From Adineta vaga (Eukaryota > Rotifera), in the NCBI GenBank assembly GCA_021613535.1, contig CP075497.1, forward strand, positions 5,084,001 to 5,148,000: a stretch of DNA of 64,000 bases, read 5' to 3'. The notes under the pieces are model-generated. The model saw only the letters and a program-made list of their open reading frames with translations, did not search any database and was not told where the DNA came from. Below, one piece after another: positions 1-11,837 of the stretch. Within the stretch, counting starts at the first letter, position 1. Each line of letters begins with the position of its first letter. The position numbers were made by a program, and so were the translations under genes.

Positions 1-726
1 AATAAGAAAAAGTGTACACTCGAGAATCAGACTCGACTGACGACATCCGTTGTTCGCGTAATTTGACTTTTCCTTAATTGTACGGAAACGAAGACAGAAA
101 AAGACTAATTAAAGACGTTTGAAATATGATGACGATGTTATGTTCGCTTGGTCAAGAACATCAGGAACTAACGAATGTCTCCTAACATTTAAATCGATTC
201 TTGTCAACCTGTCTGTATATATTCAATCAGACGATTAATTGAGGAAATGAAAACAAGACGAGACTTTTGATGATGCCATAGGGAGACATTTTCTCAACAA
301 AAATGATATATTCAAAGAATAAGACAAAAAGAAAGAGGAAATTCATTATCATTAGTAACAACATTCTTTGTCACTTTACGTTGTACTATTATGATTTACT
401 CTAGTGATTCAATAGATTTGTAATGTAGTTATTTCTCATCAATATAATAGAATAAAAAATGAATCAATATTTGATTTTTTTTATATATATTCTAACTTAC
501 TATGACAAGTACTCTTAACATAGATTGTATATGTAATTTAGTTAACATTTTTCTACATGATAGATGTTGCTTGAACTAGTGTCTTACATGAATGTCAAGT
601 TGAATTGAGGTGATACTTTCTATTTTATGTTCTTAGAAGAAAATGTTATAAATTAACTTGCTGATAAAGTAGATTTTAAATAGAAATCTCTTGAATTTTC
701 GATGAATGAATGATTGAATATGTATT
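1..726. other. Gene-free left edge
   Basis: No convincing coding exon was found on either strand in this AT-rich stretch. It lies downstream of the minus-strand MBL-fold gene. Nothing repeated or RNA-like stands out. Confidence 0.5.
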
Positions 727-1627
727 TTATTTTGAGAGAAAAGATGGTTCAATTACAAATGAAAATTCATCATAAATATATTCATCATATTTTCCATCAT
801 CTGTCTTCTGTGAGCTAGATTTTACATTCATAATATCATGCATGGCTTTTGTTGCTTTGATAATCAATTTAGGTTGAACATTTGGAATATTATGACCTGG
901 TAATATAGATCAACTTTTGAAGTCATTTTTGCTAATTTTTCTAATGAAATTAGATAATCTTGAAGATTTGTTTCTGGTCGATAGAGAAGAATTGGACCTT
1001 GATAAAAGGTATCACCAACAAATAATAAACGTTGTTTTTCATCAAGAAATGAAATAGAATCTGGTGCATGACCTGGTGTTGAGATAATTTCTAATTCATG
1101 ATCATGTCCAAGAATAATTCGATCACCTTCTTTGACATAGTTATTTATTTGGAAAGGATGGATACGATAGGTTTTACGGTTGAAACCTTTTGGTAAATAT
1201 TTTTCCCAAATCATGCCTGGTTGTAATTCGTTTGAGCTTCGTCAATTGAACCTTTGGCATTCTGTTCAGCAAATTCAGAATGAATACCATAGAGTGAACC
1301 AGAAAAACGCCAATTATCACCAACATGATCATGATGAGTATGTGTATTGATTACTTTCAATGATGTAGATGAAGGAATTAAAAATTCAACTATTTTTCGA
1401 ATATTTTCAATTCCCATTCCTGTATCAATCAGAAGAGAAGATTGAGAACCAATGACAAGATATGATATTGACTCTTCCCAATGATATGGTTCATAAATAG
1501 CAAAAACAGTAGGACGAATACGATAAACTTCAAACCATTTTTGAGATGGAACTGTAACGCGTTCGAGAAGAGAATATTGTGGTCGTGGTAATTTTGAACA
1601 CCAAGCTGGTTTTGTTAAAGAAGACAT
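727..1627 (-). pseudogene. MBL-fold metallo-hydrolase, broken by two 1-nt frame offsets
   Basis: This encodes a metallo-beta-lactamase-fold hydrolase of about 300 residues. The metal-binding motif THTHHDHVGD is visible in the first third, STPGHAPDS and GDTFYQGP in the middle, and LPGHNIPN near the C-terminus. The frame breaks twice. Near 1211-1236 the N-terminal frame stops after NYNQA, while the next frame reads NELQPGMIWEKYLPKGFN. Near 890-900 the frame carrying GDTFYQGP runs off, while the next frame reads VDL then LPGHNIPN and continues to a stop at 727. Each break is repaired by one missing base, and coding flanks both, so an intron is unlikely. The closest family pattern I know is bacterial MBL hydrolases with RPETDL-type motifs; animal MBLAC2 is more distant. 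It may be a recent pseudogene or an intact gene with two assembly errors. The substrate is unknown. Confidence 0.75.
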
Positions 1628-1925
1628 CAGCCTAAATTAATCTTTGTATAGTTTGACTCAGAATGATATGAACATACCTTTTGGAAATCAATCGAAAGCA
1701 GCATTGATGTATATTCAACATTGTTTATTGAGAAGTTATTCGAATACGAATATTCTATTTATACGTAGTATCATGAGCAGATTTGTCACAGTTTCGATGA
1801 TATCAAAGAAAAAGATAAAATTCTTTCATAATCAAAAGTGAAACTAATACGAAAAAATAAGATGACTCAACATAAACTGTTTACCGTTTATTATTTAAGA
1901 AAAGGTCTCTTATCATGAAAAAAAA

Positions 1926-3352
1926 CTATATTTTCTTATTTGTCATGTTCTGTGTTTTGACAGAACTCTTATTTGCGTTTTTCTTACGAATCTGTTCCAG
2001 AATTTTTTGTTCTTGTTTATACATTCGATAAATGCCGGTGATAATCGTCAAGATAACTGCACCAAAATAGAATGCAAATAGTACAGCAATATCAACATTA
2101 AGTTTAGTATATGAACCAAATAATAGATGACGACCTGCACTAAAACAATGATATAGAGGTAAACCATATCCAACATGATAAAATCTATTCTGTAATTCAA
2201 TAGTTATATTCGTTGACGATGCAGAAAGATTGATAATAAGAAAAAGTGTCAAAGCTATTTGAGCTAAAGCACCTAAATTAATAACAAACAAACTAATGAT
2301 AACAGTAAATGTTACGGTTGCAAGCCAATTAAAAAGCCAAAAACGAATGAATGGAACAGATTTAGTAAAATTAGCAAACCATAATACACATAGACTATAA
2401 ATTAGAGATATAATGAGACCATTAAAAATAGTATTAATAATACGAATGAAGACAATATCAATGATTTTTATTTTGCCAGCAAGTGGTTGAGTTATACGTA
2501 TAGCCATACCGACTAAACTAAGCATAATTAACCATAGAAATAGATATCCTAACGATGTAGCAAGAACACCAGCATAAGGTGTTGCTGGATGTAAATTTTT
2601 ATTTGTATAACTAATAGGTAAATATGTTTTATTTGCGAGCGATATAGCTGCGATAATATTAGTTGGCGTCATATTAGAATATTGAGTTATTTGAGATTGA
2701 AGATAACTGGCATAACGAACACTAGCTACAGCAATAGCTGCTCTGATTGGTGGCAGTACATAACCATTAATTGTATTAAAATTACGACCTTCATCATAAA
2801 CTATAGTTACTGCTGAAGAAGGTTGATAGACACTATCTGTTAGATTTCCATTGAGAATAGATTGAAGAATACGATTAAGACGATTACTAATATTCGGATT
2901 CATGAAGACAGAAGCCCAGGCTTTTCCATCTTCGATTTGATCATCGATAGATGATGAAAGATCAGATGGTTGCTGAAAAATCCAATTTAACGTTTGATTA
3001 CCTGATGGTGTATTATGAAATGCTTCCAGAAAGTAACTACCTGCTCGACCATCATCAAAATTAGTGACAAATACATCCAATGATTCAGTATGCCAAATTG
3101 GATTCTACAGAATAATAATTTTTCGAAAACAGTTCAAATGATTAAGTACATTATGATTATATTAATACATACCACACCACTTCCAAGGTAGATAAGTGCA
3201 ATGAGAAGTATAAGTATCCAAAAGAGAACAGATGATCGAATCCAATAGATAATTAATTGACGACGTATTTTCGTTACTTCAGTATCATTAGACCATAGAT
3301 GACGTGGTAAAGGTATTCTTGATGCCTTTTCACTTATTTTTGTAGAGAGCAT
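1926..3352 (-). CDS. DUF3533/SNG1-like multi-pass membrane protein (copy A)
   Basis: Two exons, 3173-3352 and 1926-3104, join in phase 0 across a 68 bp GTATGT...TGTAG intron and give about 452 residues. There is one N-terminal membrane segment (VLFWILILLIALIYLGSG), then a roughly 200-residue soluble domain with FDDGRAGSYF, GKAWASVFMNP and VYDEGRNFNTINGYVLPP. At least five membrane segments follow, and the tail is short and Lys-rich. This order and the Y-[ND]-E-x-R-like motif match the DUF3533 / yeast SNG1 family, related to ABC-2 and YhgE/Pip membrane proteins and known mainly from fungi and bacteria. The molecular role is not established; SNG1 is linked to drug resistance and membrane lipid asymmetry. 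The paralogue starts 171 bp away on the other strand. Confidence 0.8.
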
Positions 3353-3523
3353 TTGAAAATATGCGTTCTATAAAGATACAAATAATTAAAAATAATAACA
3401 ATGCAAAGATTATTGGTAAAATATAAATACAATAATAACAACAGAATACATTCAACGAAGCGTAAATAACTTTACCTTTTCCTCTTTTGTTGATCAAAGG
3501 GCGTATATTTTACTTATCAAACA
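3353..3523. promoter_or_regulatory. Shared promoter interval of the DUF3533 pair
   Basis: Only 171 bp separate the two divergent start codons, so both paralogues must share or overlap promoters here. The stretch is AT-rich with no clear TATA box that I would defend. The call rests on gene geometry only. Confidence 0.45.
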
Positions 3524-5022
3524 ATGCTTTATGGTTATCGTGTAAGCTATATAATTGCAGACGATCCATCGTCGTATCAAACACCCAATATTGAACCTGT
3601 ACACATATGGAATTCATCAAAGGAAGATATTGTTACCATACGCAAGAAACTTCTTCGTCAGTGGTTTTTTGCTTCGATTGAACTCTGGATTCTTATTTTT
3701 CTTATCACATCAATATATTTGGGATCTGGAAGTAATCCAAGTCAGTACACAAATAATCTAGATATTAATATTATTGATTTCGATGGTGATCTCGCAGGTT
3801 ATTATTTCATCAATGCTTTTCGACAAACATTATCTGGTAATTTGACTTTGCATTGGCGTTATAAAGATTCAAGTGATTTTAATCATAATATCGATGAAAC
3901 ACAAAATGAAGTTGAACATGGGAAAGTATGGGCTGCTGTTGTACTCCGCACAAGTACTACACGTCTCATCAATGAAACATTATCTGCTCTTACGGATACA
4001 ACAACAACAATAACACTTACATCACCATTTATCATCACATTACCTATTCTTGTTATATACGGAGATGGACGTAATAGTTTCACAATCAATAATTATGTTT
4101 TACCACCAATACGATCAGCTATAGCTGTAGCCAGTAATCGATATGGCCAGTTTATACGTGATACACTGATTAAGAATCTTTCCTCGTCGATAAACTCTTC
4201 GAAAAATTCTAGTCTACAATTATTGAATACATTTCGACTTGGATCACTTCTTGTTGATCCATTAGGAGCGAAATATCAAAATCTTCATCCTGCTTCTCCT
4301 TTTGTTGGTGTGTATTCGTTTTTTTCTGAACAATGAAGAACAAACTAATTCTTTTCAGGTCAATTGGCTACAACACTCGGTTATATATATCTTTATTTAA
4401 TCTCTGGGATGATTGTTGGTGGTACGATCAAGTTTCTTTCACAGTTCGGTATGTTTATTCATTATTTATTACTAACTTATTATTGATTAGACAAAATTTT
4501 ATTTTCTATCTATTTCTAGTAGGGAAAATTCATTGGTTTGATTTACTTTTCTATCGTATTCTCAATGGTTTTTTTCAAGCGTTTATAATATCACTTATTT
4601 ATTCATTAATCGTTCTTTGGTTCTTCGGCATGAACTCCGGTAGTCTTTTCATGCGTTATTGGATGTTTAATTGGTTATCAATAATGGTATTTGGTATTAT
4701 TATTGTTCTATTCACAATCAATCTTGGTCTTCTAGGAAATTCTCTGTTAACGATTTTCGTTATTCTTATGCTTGCGAGTGCTACATTTCAATTATCGCTT
4801 GAACTTTCACATAAATTCTATCGTTATGGCTATGGATTACCACTTTATCATATTATAAATGGTGCAAGACATCTTCTATTCAACTCATATTCACATTTTG
4901 CTCTTGATATTGGGATACTTCTTATCTATTTAGCTGTTCTTTGGATAGTAGCTATTGTTACATCTATCTATTGGATGAAGAAACAAGAGAAAACAATTGT
5001 GCAAGAAAAGGAACAAAAATAA
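3524..5022 (+). CDS. DUF3533/SNG1-like multi-pass membrane protein (copy B)
   Basis: Exons 3524-4307, 4359-4448 and 4520-5022 join with introns of 51 and 71 bp to give about 458 residues. The layout matches copy A: an N-terminal membrane segment (LWILIFLITSIYLGSGS), an outer domain with FDGDLAGYYF, GKVWAAVVL and YGDGRNSFTINNYVLPP, then a membrane block starting at LATTLGYIYLYLI and ending in a Lys/Glu-rich tail. Neither intron position matches copy A, and the copy A intron site after YLGSG is uninterrupted here. Introns were therefore gained or lost after duplication. The start at 3524 is the only ATG that keeps the N-terminal segment. The family is known mainly from fungi and bacteria, so horizontal origin followed by duplication is plausible but unproven. 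Confidence 0.8.
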
Positions 5023-5560
5023 ACGACAAAAAAATAATATGTAACTTCAATTTCAGAAGTTGATAAGTGAATCTTTTATCAAGAGTGATATAAATTAAAC
5101 TAAGATTTTAAAGATTCATTGTGACTTTTCTTCTTTCGCTAGCATAATAATTAATCTAATTCTCACATTGATTATGATCTACTGTAATTTTATTGCATTT
5201 GTTCATACTATTGGTAGATATTTTCATAGAATCAAAATACGTATGTCTTCTTCCGGAACGTCATCATCTCACATCTATTACTAATGATCTACACACAGCT
5301 ATAATTACATATCTAAATCATGAATTTTTTGTAATTATATCCTTGATTATTCATTACTAGAGGATTTTACGGAATTAGAACTATATCTTCAACTACATAT
5401 TTGCTGTTGATTACTCTTTCAAGACTGAAGTGGTACAAGTTTTGAAGATCGATTGTAAAAGAAAATTTTGATATTTATTAAATAAAGAAGACGAATAAAA
5501 AGGAAGAAGACAAAACACACCAAAAGAAAAACACATTCGTTTATATTCAAAATCATTGCT
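5023..5560. other. Gene-free interval between convergent genes
   Basis: This holds the 3' flanks of the plus-strand DUF3533 gene and the minus-strand homeobox gene. No exon, RNA gene or notable repeat was seen. Confidence 0.5.
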
Positions 5561-7118
5561 TCATCTGGAACAAGATCTTTGTTTATTGAACGATTGTGGT
5601 TTAACATTTTCATCATCTTCTTGTTCTTCATTATGTTCATTAACTGGGGTTGAACTACTCGATGGCAAACAATGAGTCGCTTCAGATATTGTCAAAGGAG
5701 ATTCAGGTGAAGTTGATATTGACCGACAACGTTCATCAAATGATGTTGGAAACATTTTTTCCGGAGTTGACGAAGATGATGATTGAAGTAATTGTGAAAA
5801 AGGATTAAAATAAATCAATGGAAGTGTTGGAGGAGGTGGTGGTGCTGGTAGATTATTATAAACTTGTTCCTCAGATCGATGTGAACTAACTGAACTACAA
5901 GTACTGCTCTTACTACTTGTACTACCACTTGTGGGTAATTGAACAGGTGGATTTCGACTATGATCAACGGATGATGATGTTGATGTTGATGACATTTTTC
6001 GTGTACCTAATTTATGTTCCGCTGCTTCAGCGTTTGATATATTTTCTGTTTTCTTCCATTTTGTTCGACGATTTTGAAACCTAATTAAACAAAAACCAAC
6101 GTGATACATAAGATCTTTTTTATTATCCTTGAAAATTATTAGAAAATTAGTCAACAATTCTGGTTTAAAGAATAAAACGAAACATACTTGACATCTATTC
6201 ATTGATGTCTAGACAAAAATGATTAATATCCAAAAGAAACCTTTTTTTCTTTTCTCATTCTAACTCCTACTGTGGAAATATATATTGATATCATATCAAT
6301 AATAAACTGTCGATCAAAAAATTAACGTTCAGTTTCTATTTATGATAAGATCTGTTCAATAAATAATCATTCTATTTCTATGTAAATTATAATTAATTCT
6401 ACTCGATTAGAATGTTACATTTCAGTTTAATTCATCTGTCATTATCAAAACAAGGAATGACGTCGTCGTTTTTTCTTTCTTCTTTTACTTTCATTCTATT
6501 CTTGTTTGTTAATTAATTATTAGTCAGTTCATATTCTCCTTATTTCATACGTACCAGATTTTAACTTGAGTTTCGGTAACAGTGAGTAAAGTTGCCATCT
6601 CTGCACGTTCAGTTGATGAGAGATATTTCTTATCTTCAAATTTCTTTTCCAATTCAAAAATTTGTTTACCAGTAAATGTAGTTCGTGCTTTTTTCTTTTT
6701 CTTCTTTTGAGGATTAACTAATAAATCTCCATCATCACTATTTGAAAGTGATCGACAACGTTCTATGAAAATAAGAAGAAAGAAAAAACACACAAGATTA
6801 TTTTCATTAGAAAATCGTCCAATACAAACCTTTGTGATTTTTTGTTGGATATGAACAAAGGTCATTTGTTGTTGATGTTTTTGAATCTGCAAGTATATCA
6901 TCAATATAAAATCGGGTGATACGATTATTTGTTGATGGACGATATTTATCTGTATAATGATGAAAATGACGATTTGACGGTATATTTAAAGATAAAAATG
7001 GCCATGTTGTTGTATAACGTTGATAAAGATCATTTGTAGATATTGGCATCATTGACATGATCGAAGAAAAGAATGGTGTAAGAAAATCTGAAGAGATGTC
7101 GAATATATAGAATATCAA
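5561..7118 (-). CDS. NK-class homeobox transcription factor, NK7.1-like
   Basis: Three exons (6830-7118, 6555-6762, 5561-6080) join in frame to give 338 residues, or 318 from the internal ATG at 7058. The homeodomain is complete across the second intron: [20 protein letters not shown] in helix 1 and [18 protein letters not shown] in helix 3. The second intron splits the Trp codon of [24 protein letters not shown] with VTETQVKIW and the downstream [10 protein letters not shown] fits the NK7.1 subfamily, absent from vertebrates, better than NK1, NK2, NK3 or NK6. An N-terminal FYIDDILAD resembles the eh1/TN motif that recruits Groucho repressors. The C-terminal part is Ser/Pro-rich with a poly-Pro run and an acidic stretch, probably disordered. 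It should act in the nucleus as a DNA-binding repressor. Confidence 0.85.
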
Positions 7119-7414
7119 CTAATCATATTAAGCGATGGGCACTTTGTGCAAACGCGTTGGCTTTTACTATGACGATTAACAAATTATCAGATGTATATAT
7201 AAAGATAAGATAGCCTCGAGGAATGTCAAGAGAAAAAGGAATGAGAAGAAATGATCATTTGATATCTATCGGTTCTTTCTATGATTGGTTAATCTATTCA
7301 ACATATTAATGAACCAATCGATTAATCTACCTGTTGCCCAATCTCAACGACTTACTTTTCTTAATAGATATGCAAACCTAGAGATGAGATATATACGTGT
7401 GTGTGTCTCTGTCA

Positions 7415-7453
7415 AACACACACACACTCTCTCTCTGTCTCTCTCTCTCCTCT
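7415..7453. repeat. CA/CT microsatellite
   Basis: A short CA run passes directly into an interrupted CT run, inside the homeobox upstream region. Confidence 0.85.
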
Positions 7454-10322
7454 CATTTGACTTGATTTCTTCCGCTGCATCTTTTACCGTCAAATTCAGT
7501 CATGTGTGAGTAGTGAGTAGCAGCAAAGACGAATCATCGTCACCATCATCCCTCATCATCTCTTCCTCTTCTGACTGCTAAACTCACGCGCGTCAAATTA
7601 CAATTGTCAGGTGTACAAGAGAAGGAAAAGATGATGATAATGCTCCGTTTATTTTCAACGAGCATCAAGCGGAAAGTTGGAAAAGCTTAATGGCTACTAC
7701 AATTTTATTCTCCTTCTTCTTCTTCTTCTATATAACAACGACTAATTGAGAGTCGGATGATGATAATGATGATCATTTCAAATTATCATTCATGCGAAGT
7801 AATATACATACGTCAATAAAAGATACTAAAAACGAGAATGTCTTACTAATGATAATTGATACTTTAGTATATATAATCATTGATCAAACAAAACGTTGTT
7901 GTTTGACTTGTTATAAAGGAAAACCATTAGACTAATGAAGTTAAGTATAGAATAAGAAAAATATTGAGATTATTTTAATCTACATTTTACATTCGGATTA
8001 GTCACTTTCATTTGACTATTATAAATATATGTGTACGCATGAACAAGTAGACAGAGAGGTGTATTAAGTGAGTAATATCGTTCCACTTAGTCATTCTTGT
8101 TTTAACATTACTATCTTCGAACTCATCATCATCATCGTATAGATATTATTTTTCTATGTCTCTCTCTCTCTCCTTCTTATCTCTTCATTTTACTTATAAG
8201 GCACAATCAATTTGAGAGGAAGTATGAAAGAGTTGTTGTTCGAGCAGCAATTAGAGACATTAAATAGGTTCCGCTCTGGCACTCTACGACGTTGTCATCA
8301 TCATCATCGAATCGTGGATAGACACATAGACGACATATAAAAAAAAGAAGAAATAAAGAGAAAAAGACGAAGAAGATATTTTATTCTAATTTGTATACTG
8401 GTGTGATGCTTCAAGCTTCTCACTCACCTTTCTACTTCATTCTATTGTCTGATGTCTATTCAAGTAATTCTAAAAACGTTTATATAATCAAATTGACAGA
8501 TGAATATATTACTAGAATAACTAATAGATATATCTATCTTTCTACCTGAAGAAACAAAACGATAAAGTAACGATGACAAGTCATGAATAAGTAAAAGATA
8601 TATATATCTATCTATAAAAATTTCTCTCTTTTTGCTTCCACTTTTCTCGATGAATATTAATTATAACTGTTTCGATGATAATAATTATGGCTTTATTAAT
8701 CTGAGAAATTAAAAACAGTGTCGATAATTCCGATGACCCTATATATAGAATGAAGATAGATTTATTTAAAGATAAAGAAAGAATGCAATTCTCACTTGCT
8801 CTTGTCGTTTTATATAAATAAATAAATAAATGATATTCATGTTTGTCTTTAATAGATAATCCAAAGAAAAAGAAAATGGAATTCCAACTGTGTCAGATAC
8901 ATTAGTGTAACTATGTAAAGAATCTTGTAATGTATACGATCAATCGAGAAAGAAAAGCATGAGTTATATTTTGAATGATGAATCTATTGAAAAGAGATAG
9001 GAGGTTTGTTTATGATTAACGTGAATTGATCAAGATATCTCTAAATGATGGCAACTAGCTCTTTTGCTTCTATTTCAAGAAAGTTAGATCAACAAAAAAA
9101 ACACGACGAAAGAAGAAAGTGATGCAAGCCATTTAGTATGAATAAGATAATAGACGATAAATATCAATCGCTTTGACCATGTCAAACATCTATGTATATC
9201 AATCTGCATCGATAGAGCAAAGTAGCAGCATATCAACAATCAGATCATCTGGAGCTAATCATCATTGATCGATTGGCGGTATGATTTTCCTTTTTTTTTT
9301 GAGAAAATGTAAGTGAACAATATTAGCTTCACCGAAGGCGATTCTTTGAAGAAGAAATATGTCGATGCACTTTACGTTGCCGACATGACCAGGATTATTT
9401 CATTTATACCATATGGAACGAATTGTTTTGTTTTTGATTAATTTTAGTATTTCAAATGGAAAAGAGTATTTGATATTTTTCTAATATTTATCATCAAATG
9501 TATGATAACATTCTTTCTCTAGTTCTTACTATTAACTACTTAAGAGTATTAAAATAGTTGAGAGCATAAAAACAATTTGATGTCAATTCAAATAGGTATG
9601 ATTTGAAGAATTACATTTGATGAAAATGACAGATAAACCCTTTCAAATAAAGAGAAACTTTTCTGATTTCTCGATGAATACTTTCATATTTTGTCAGCAT
9701 ATTTCAACTAATAACATCATTCTATATAACTGACAAATTTCAATGTCATGATAGTTTAATTGTCAAACAATCGAGTGTTTCTTCTCGGGAAAACTAATGT
9801 AAACAAGATTTCAATCATTCATTTGATAATTGTTATTCTCATAGTCTAGGAATCAACAATACCATTTTTCTGTATGGGTTCTTTCTACGTTCTAGTCAAA
9901 GACATATATCGGCCTAATCGTTTATACATTAACCAGTCTTTTATTTGTTTATTATTGTTCTCTATCTTTATGTATGCATGCATACCAAAACGAACGGAGG
10001 GACGAAAAAACAAGTTTGAATCAATTAATAATCAAATACAGGGACAATGCGGGAGAGAAACAAAAATCAAATATCCGGTATTCAAAGTCAATATGTATGT
10101 AACACTTATATAGAATTCTATTGATAAGAAGTGCTTTTATTTTTGAAGAAAAACGATTTAGATTAATACAATGAAACAGATATTATTAGACATATCATTA
10201 ACATAGACTAACAAAATACATCGAATGAAAAGTTTGATTTGTAATATGACTAAAGGACATTATATTTTTTCCTTGTAAGCAATCGATAACATATGTTAAA
10301 CCATTGCTGATCTCTCATAAAA

Positions 10323-10347
10323 CCAGTAGTAGTAGTAGTAGTAGTGT
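10323..10347. repeat. AGT trinucleotide repeat
   Basis: About seven perfect AGT units in tandem in the gene-free region. Confidence 0.85.
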
Positions 10348-10659
10348 TTATGCTGTTAAATTTTCTGTAGAGTTCGATATAGTTCTTGATTAGTTTCCTT
10401 TTCTTCTTTCATGATAAGACTACTATCTGTTTAATCAATTATCACTCAATAACATTAGCCACGCATTCAATCAATATCTTCAGTCTCAAGAGAATCTTGA
10501 CGCGATTATATCGTGTCAGGAAGAATATTTATCAGACACGCATATATTCACACGTATTTTCAGATAGATATAGAATATTATATAAGTGAGTACAAACGAG
10601 AAATGTAAAACACATAAAAAACTTTTTCTCTGTCAACATCCATTAATACTAACAGATTT

Positions 10660-10720
10660 CTTCTTCGTCGTCGTCGTCTTCTTCGTCTCCTTCTTCTTCT
10701 TCTTCTTCTTCTCATCAAGT
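10660..10720. repeat. CTT/CGT trinucleotide tract
   Basis: An imperfect run of TTC, GTC and CTT units. Read on the minus strand it gives a long poly-Arg frame, which is a by-product of the repeat and not a gene. Confidence 0.8.
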
Positions 10721-11342
10721 CATCGTCTTTGACGTTTGCGTTTGACTCCCGTTTTTCTTCGACTATCTCGCTTTTCTTGACTTGCTTGTTAAACAGCACA
10801 AGTGTTTGCATTAATCATGCTCGTTGTCTTTCTTTTTGTTGGACATCAACACTCGAACGAACAAAACGAACGATCGATCGATCCTTAGGAAAGATAGAAA
10901 GAGAGAAGAAAGGAAGAAAAAAAAGGAAGAAAAAGCGTCGTGATGAGAGAAAAGAGAAATTATCTGAATTCTTTGTTAACTGATTTAGTCGTAATAAGAG
11001 ATTATTTCCGTGTATGTCAAAAAAACGAGTAAAAGATATTACTGTTACTGTGTCATTAGCAGGCAGCCTCTCTTGATTTCCTTTGATGTTCATTCTCTGC
11101 GGCTTTTTCAATCTATTTCTTCTTGCGTTCGTCTCCGACTATCTCTAATTGTTATATATACATCTCATCCATGTACAAAGATTCTTTTCTTATTTGCCAT
11201 CTGATAATGCATCGGTTTTTTTGAGTGACATTTAATAATACATGGGCGATAGAAACGGCCAGATGATAATGATGATGGGAACATAGTATATCAGTGGTTG
11301 ACATTTGTTTTCTTCTTCGTAACAAAACAAAGACAAAATCAC

Positions 11343-11824
11343 ATGGACCTATTCGCACTAATACTCATTACTATCACAGCGGTTACCATTTGTGGAATTT
11401 GTCTTTTTATTTTTGTTTGTGCTTTTCAACCAAGATTTTTACGGTATATTTTTTTAAAAAGATTGGTATAATCATCACCATGTTTTTCTACTTATTTAGT
11501 AAATTACATGGTAGAACAAGTCGAGCATTTCAAGATACAGAATCTAATGTATCATCGAATAAAAACGAAGAAAATCTTAGTATTAAAAGTCTTGATTTAG
11601 CTTCAACAGCAACATCAGTCGCTGGAATTGATCGAGATAAAAAAGCTTATTTAAAAGCTTTAGAACGAAGTCTTCGAACTGGACAGCCAATTCAAAATCT
11701 TGAAGATAATGATTCAATTAATGACAATTTATCACATTCAAAACCATCAAATTCTATTTCGCGTTTTATTAATAAACATATACGTCGAAAAACAACTGTC
11801 GGAAATGATAACACTGATTCATAG
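11343..11824 (+). CDS. Small single-pass membrane protein, unknown function
   Basis: Two exons in different frames, 11343-11443 and 11500-11824, join across a 56 bp GTATAT...TTTAG intron to give 141 residues. The first exon encodes an N-terminal hydrophobic segment (LILITITAVTICGICLFIF) followed by CAFQPRFLR. The second encodes a basic, Ser/Asn-rich tail containing KKAYLKALERSLRTG and a C-terminal FINKHIRRKTT. By the positive-inside rule the tail should be cytosolic, making a signal-anchor (type III-like) protein. I do not recognise the family. The stop lies 13 bp from the stop of the convergent serine racemase gene, so the transcripts probably overlap at their 3' ends. The long open frame running through the intron is coincidental. 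Confidence 0.65.
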
Positions 11825-11837
11825 AACAAAACAAACA

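Larger units (their letters stand above)
7119..11342. other. 4.2 kb gene-free region upstream of the homeobox gene
   Basis: No exon with intron borders and protein-like composition was found; the open frames here are short and low in complexity. It holds a CA/CT microsatellite (7415-7453), an AGT run (10323-10347) and a CTT/GTC run (10660-10720). It is the longest gene-free stretch in the window and lies directly 5' of the homeobox gene, so enhancers or long 5' leaders are plausible. Confidence 0.5.

Noticed and set aside
1211-1260. 35-nt intron explaining the MBL frame break
   Set aside because: Removing 35 nt restores the frame, but it is shorter than any supported intron here and would delete sequence that looks coding.
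9874-10589. Short open frames in the gene-free region
   Set aside because: No splice context, domain or codon bias; typical of AT-rich noise.
10578-10811. Minus-strand frame with a long poly-Arg run
   Set aside because: It comes from reading a CTT/CGT trinucleotide repeat; no flanking protein-like sequence.
11294-11499. N-terminal part of the long open frame before the membrane-protein exon
   Set aside because: Composition is not protein-like, and a better hydrophobic N-terminus appears in another frame with clean splice sites.
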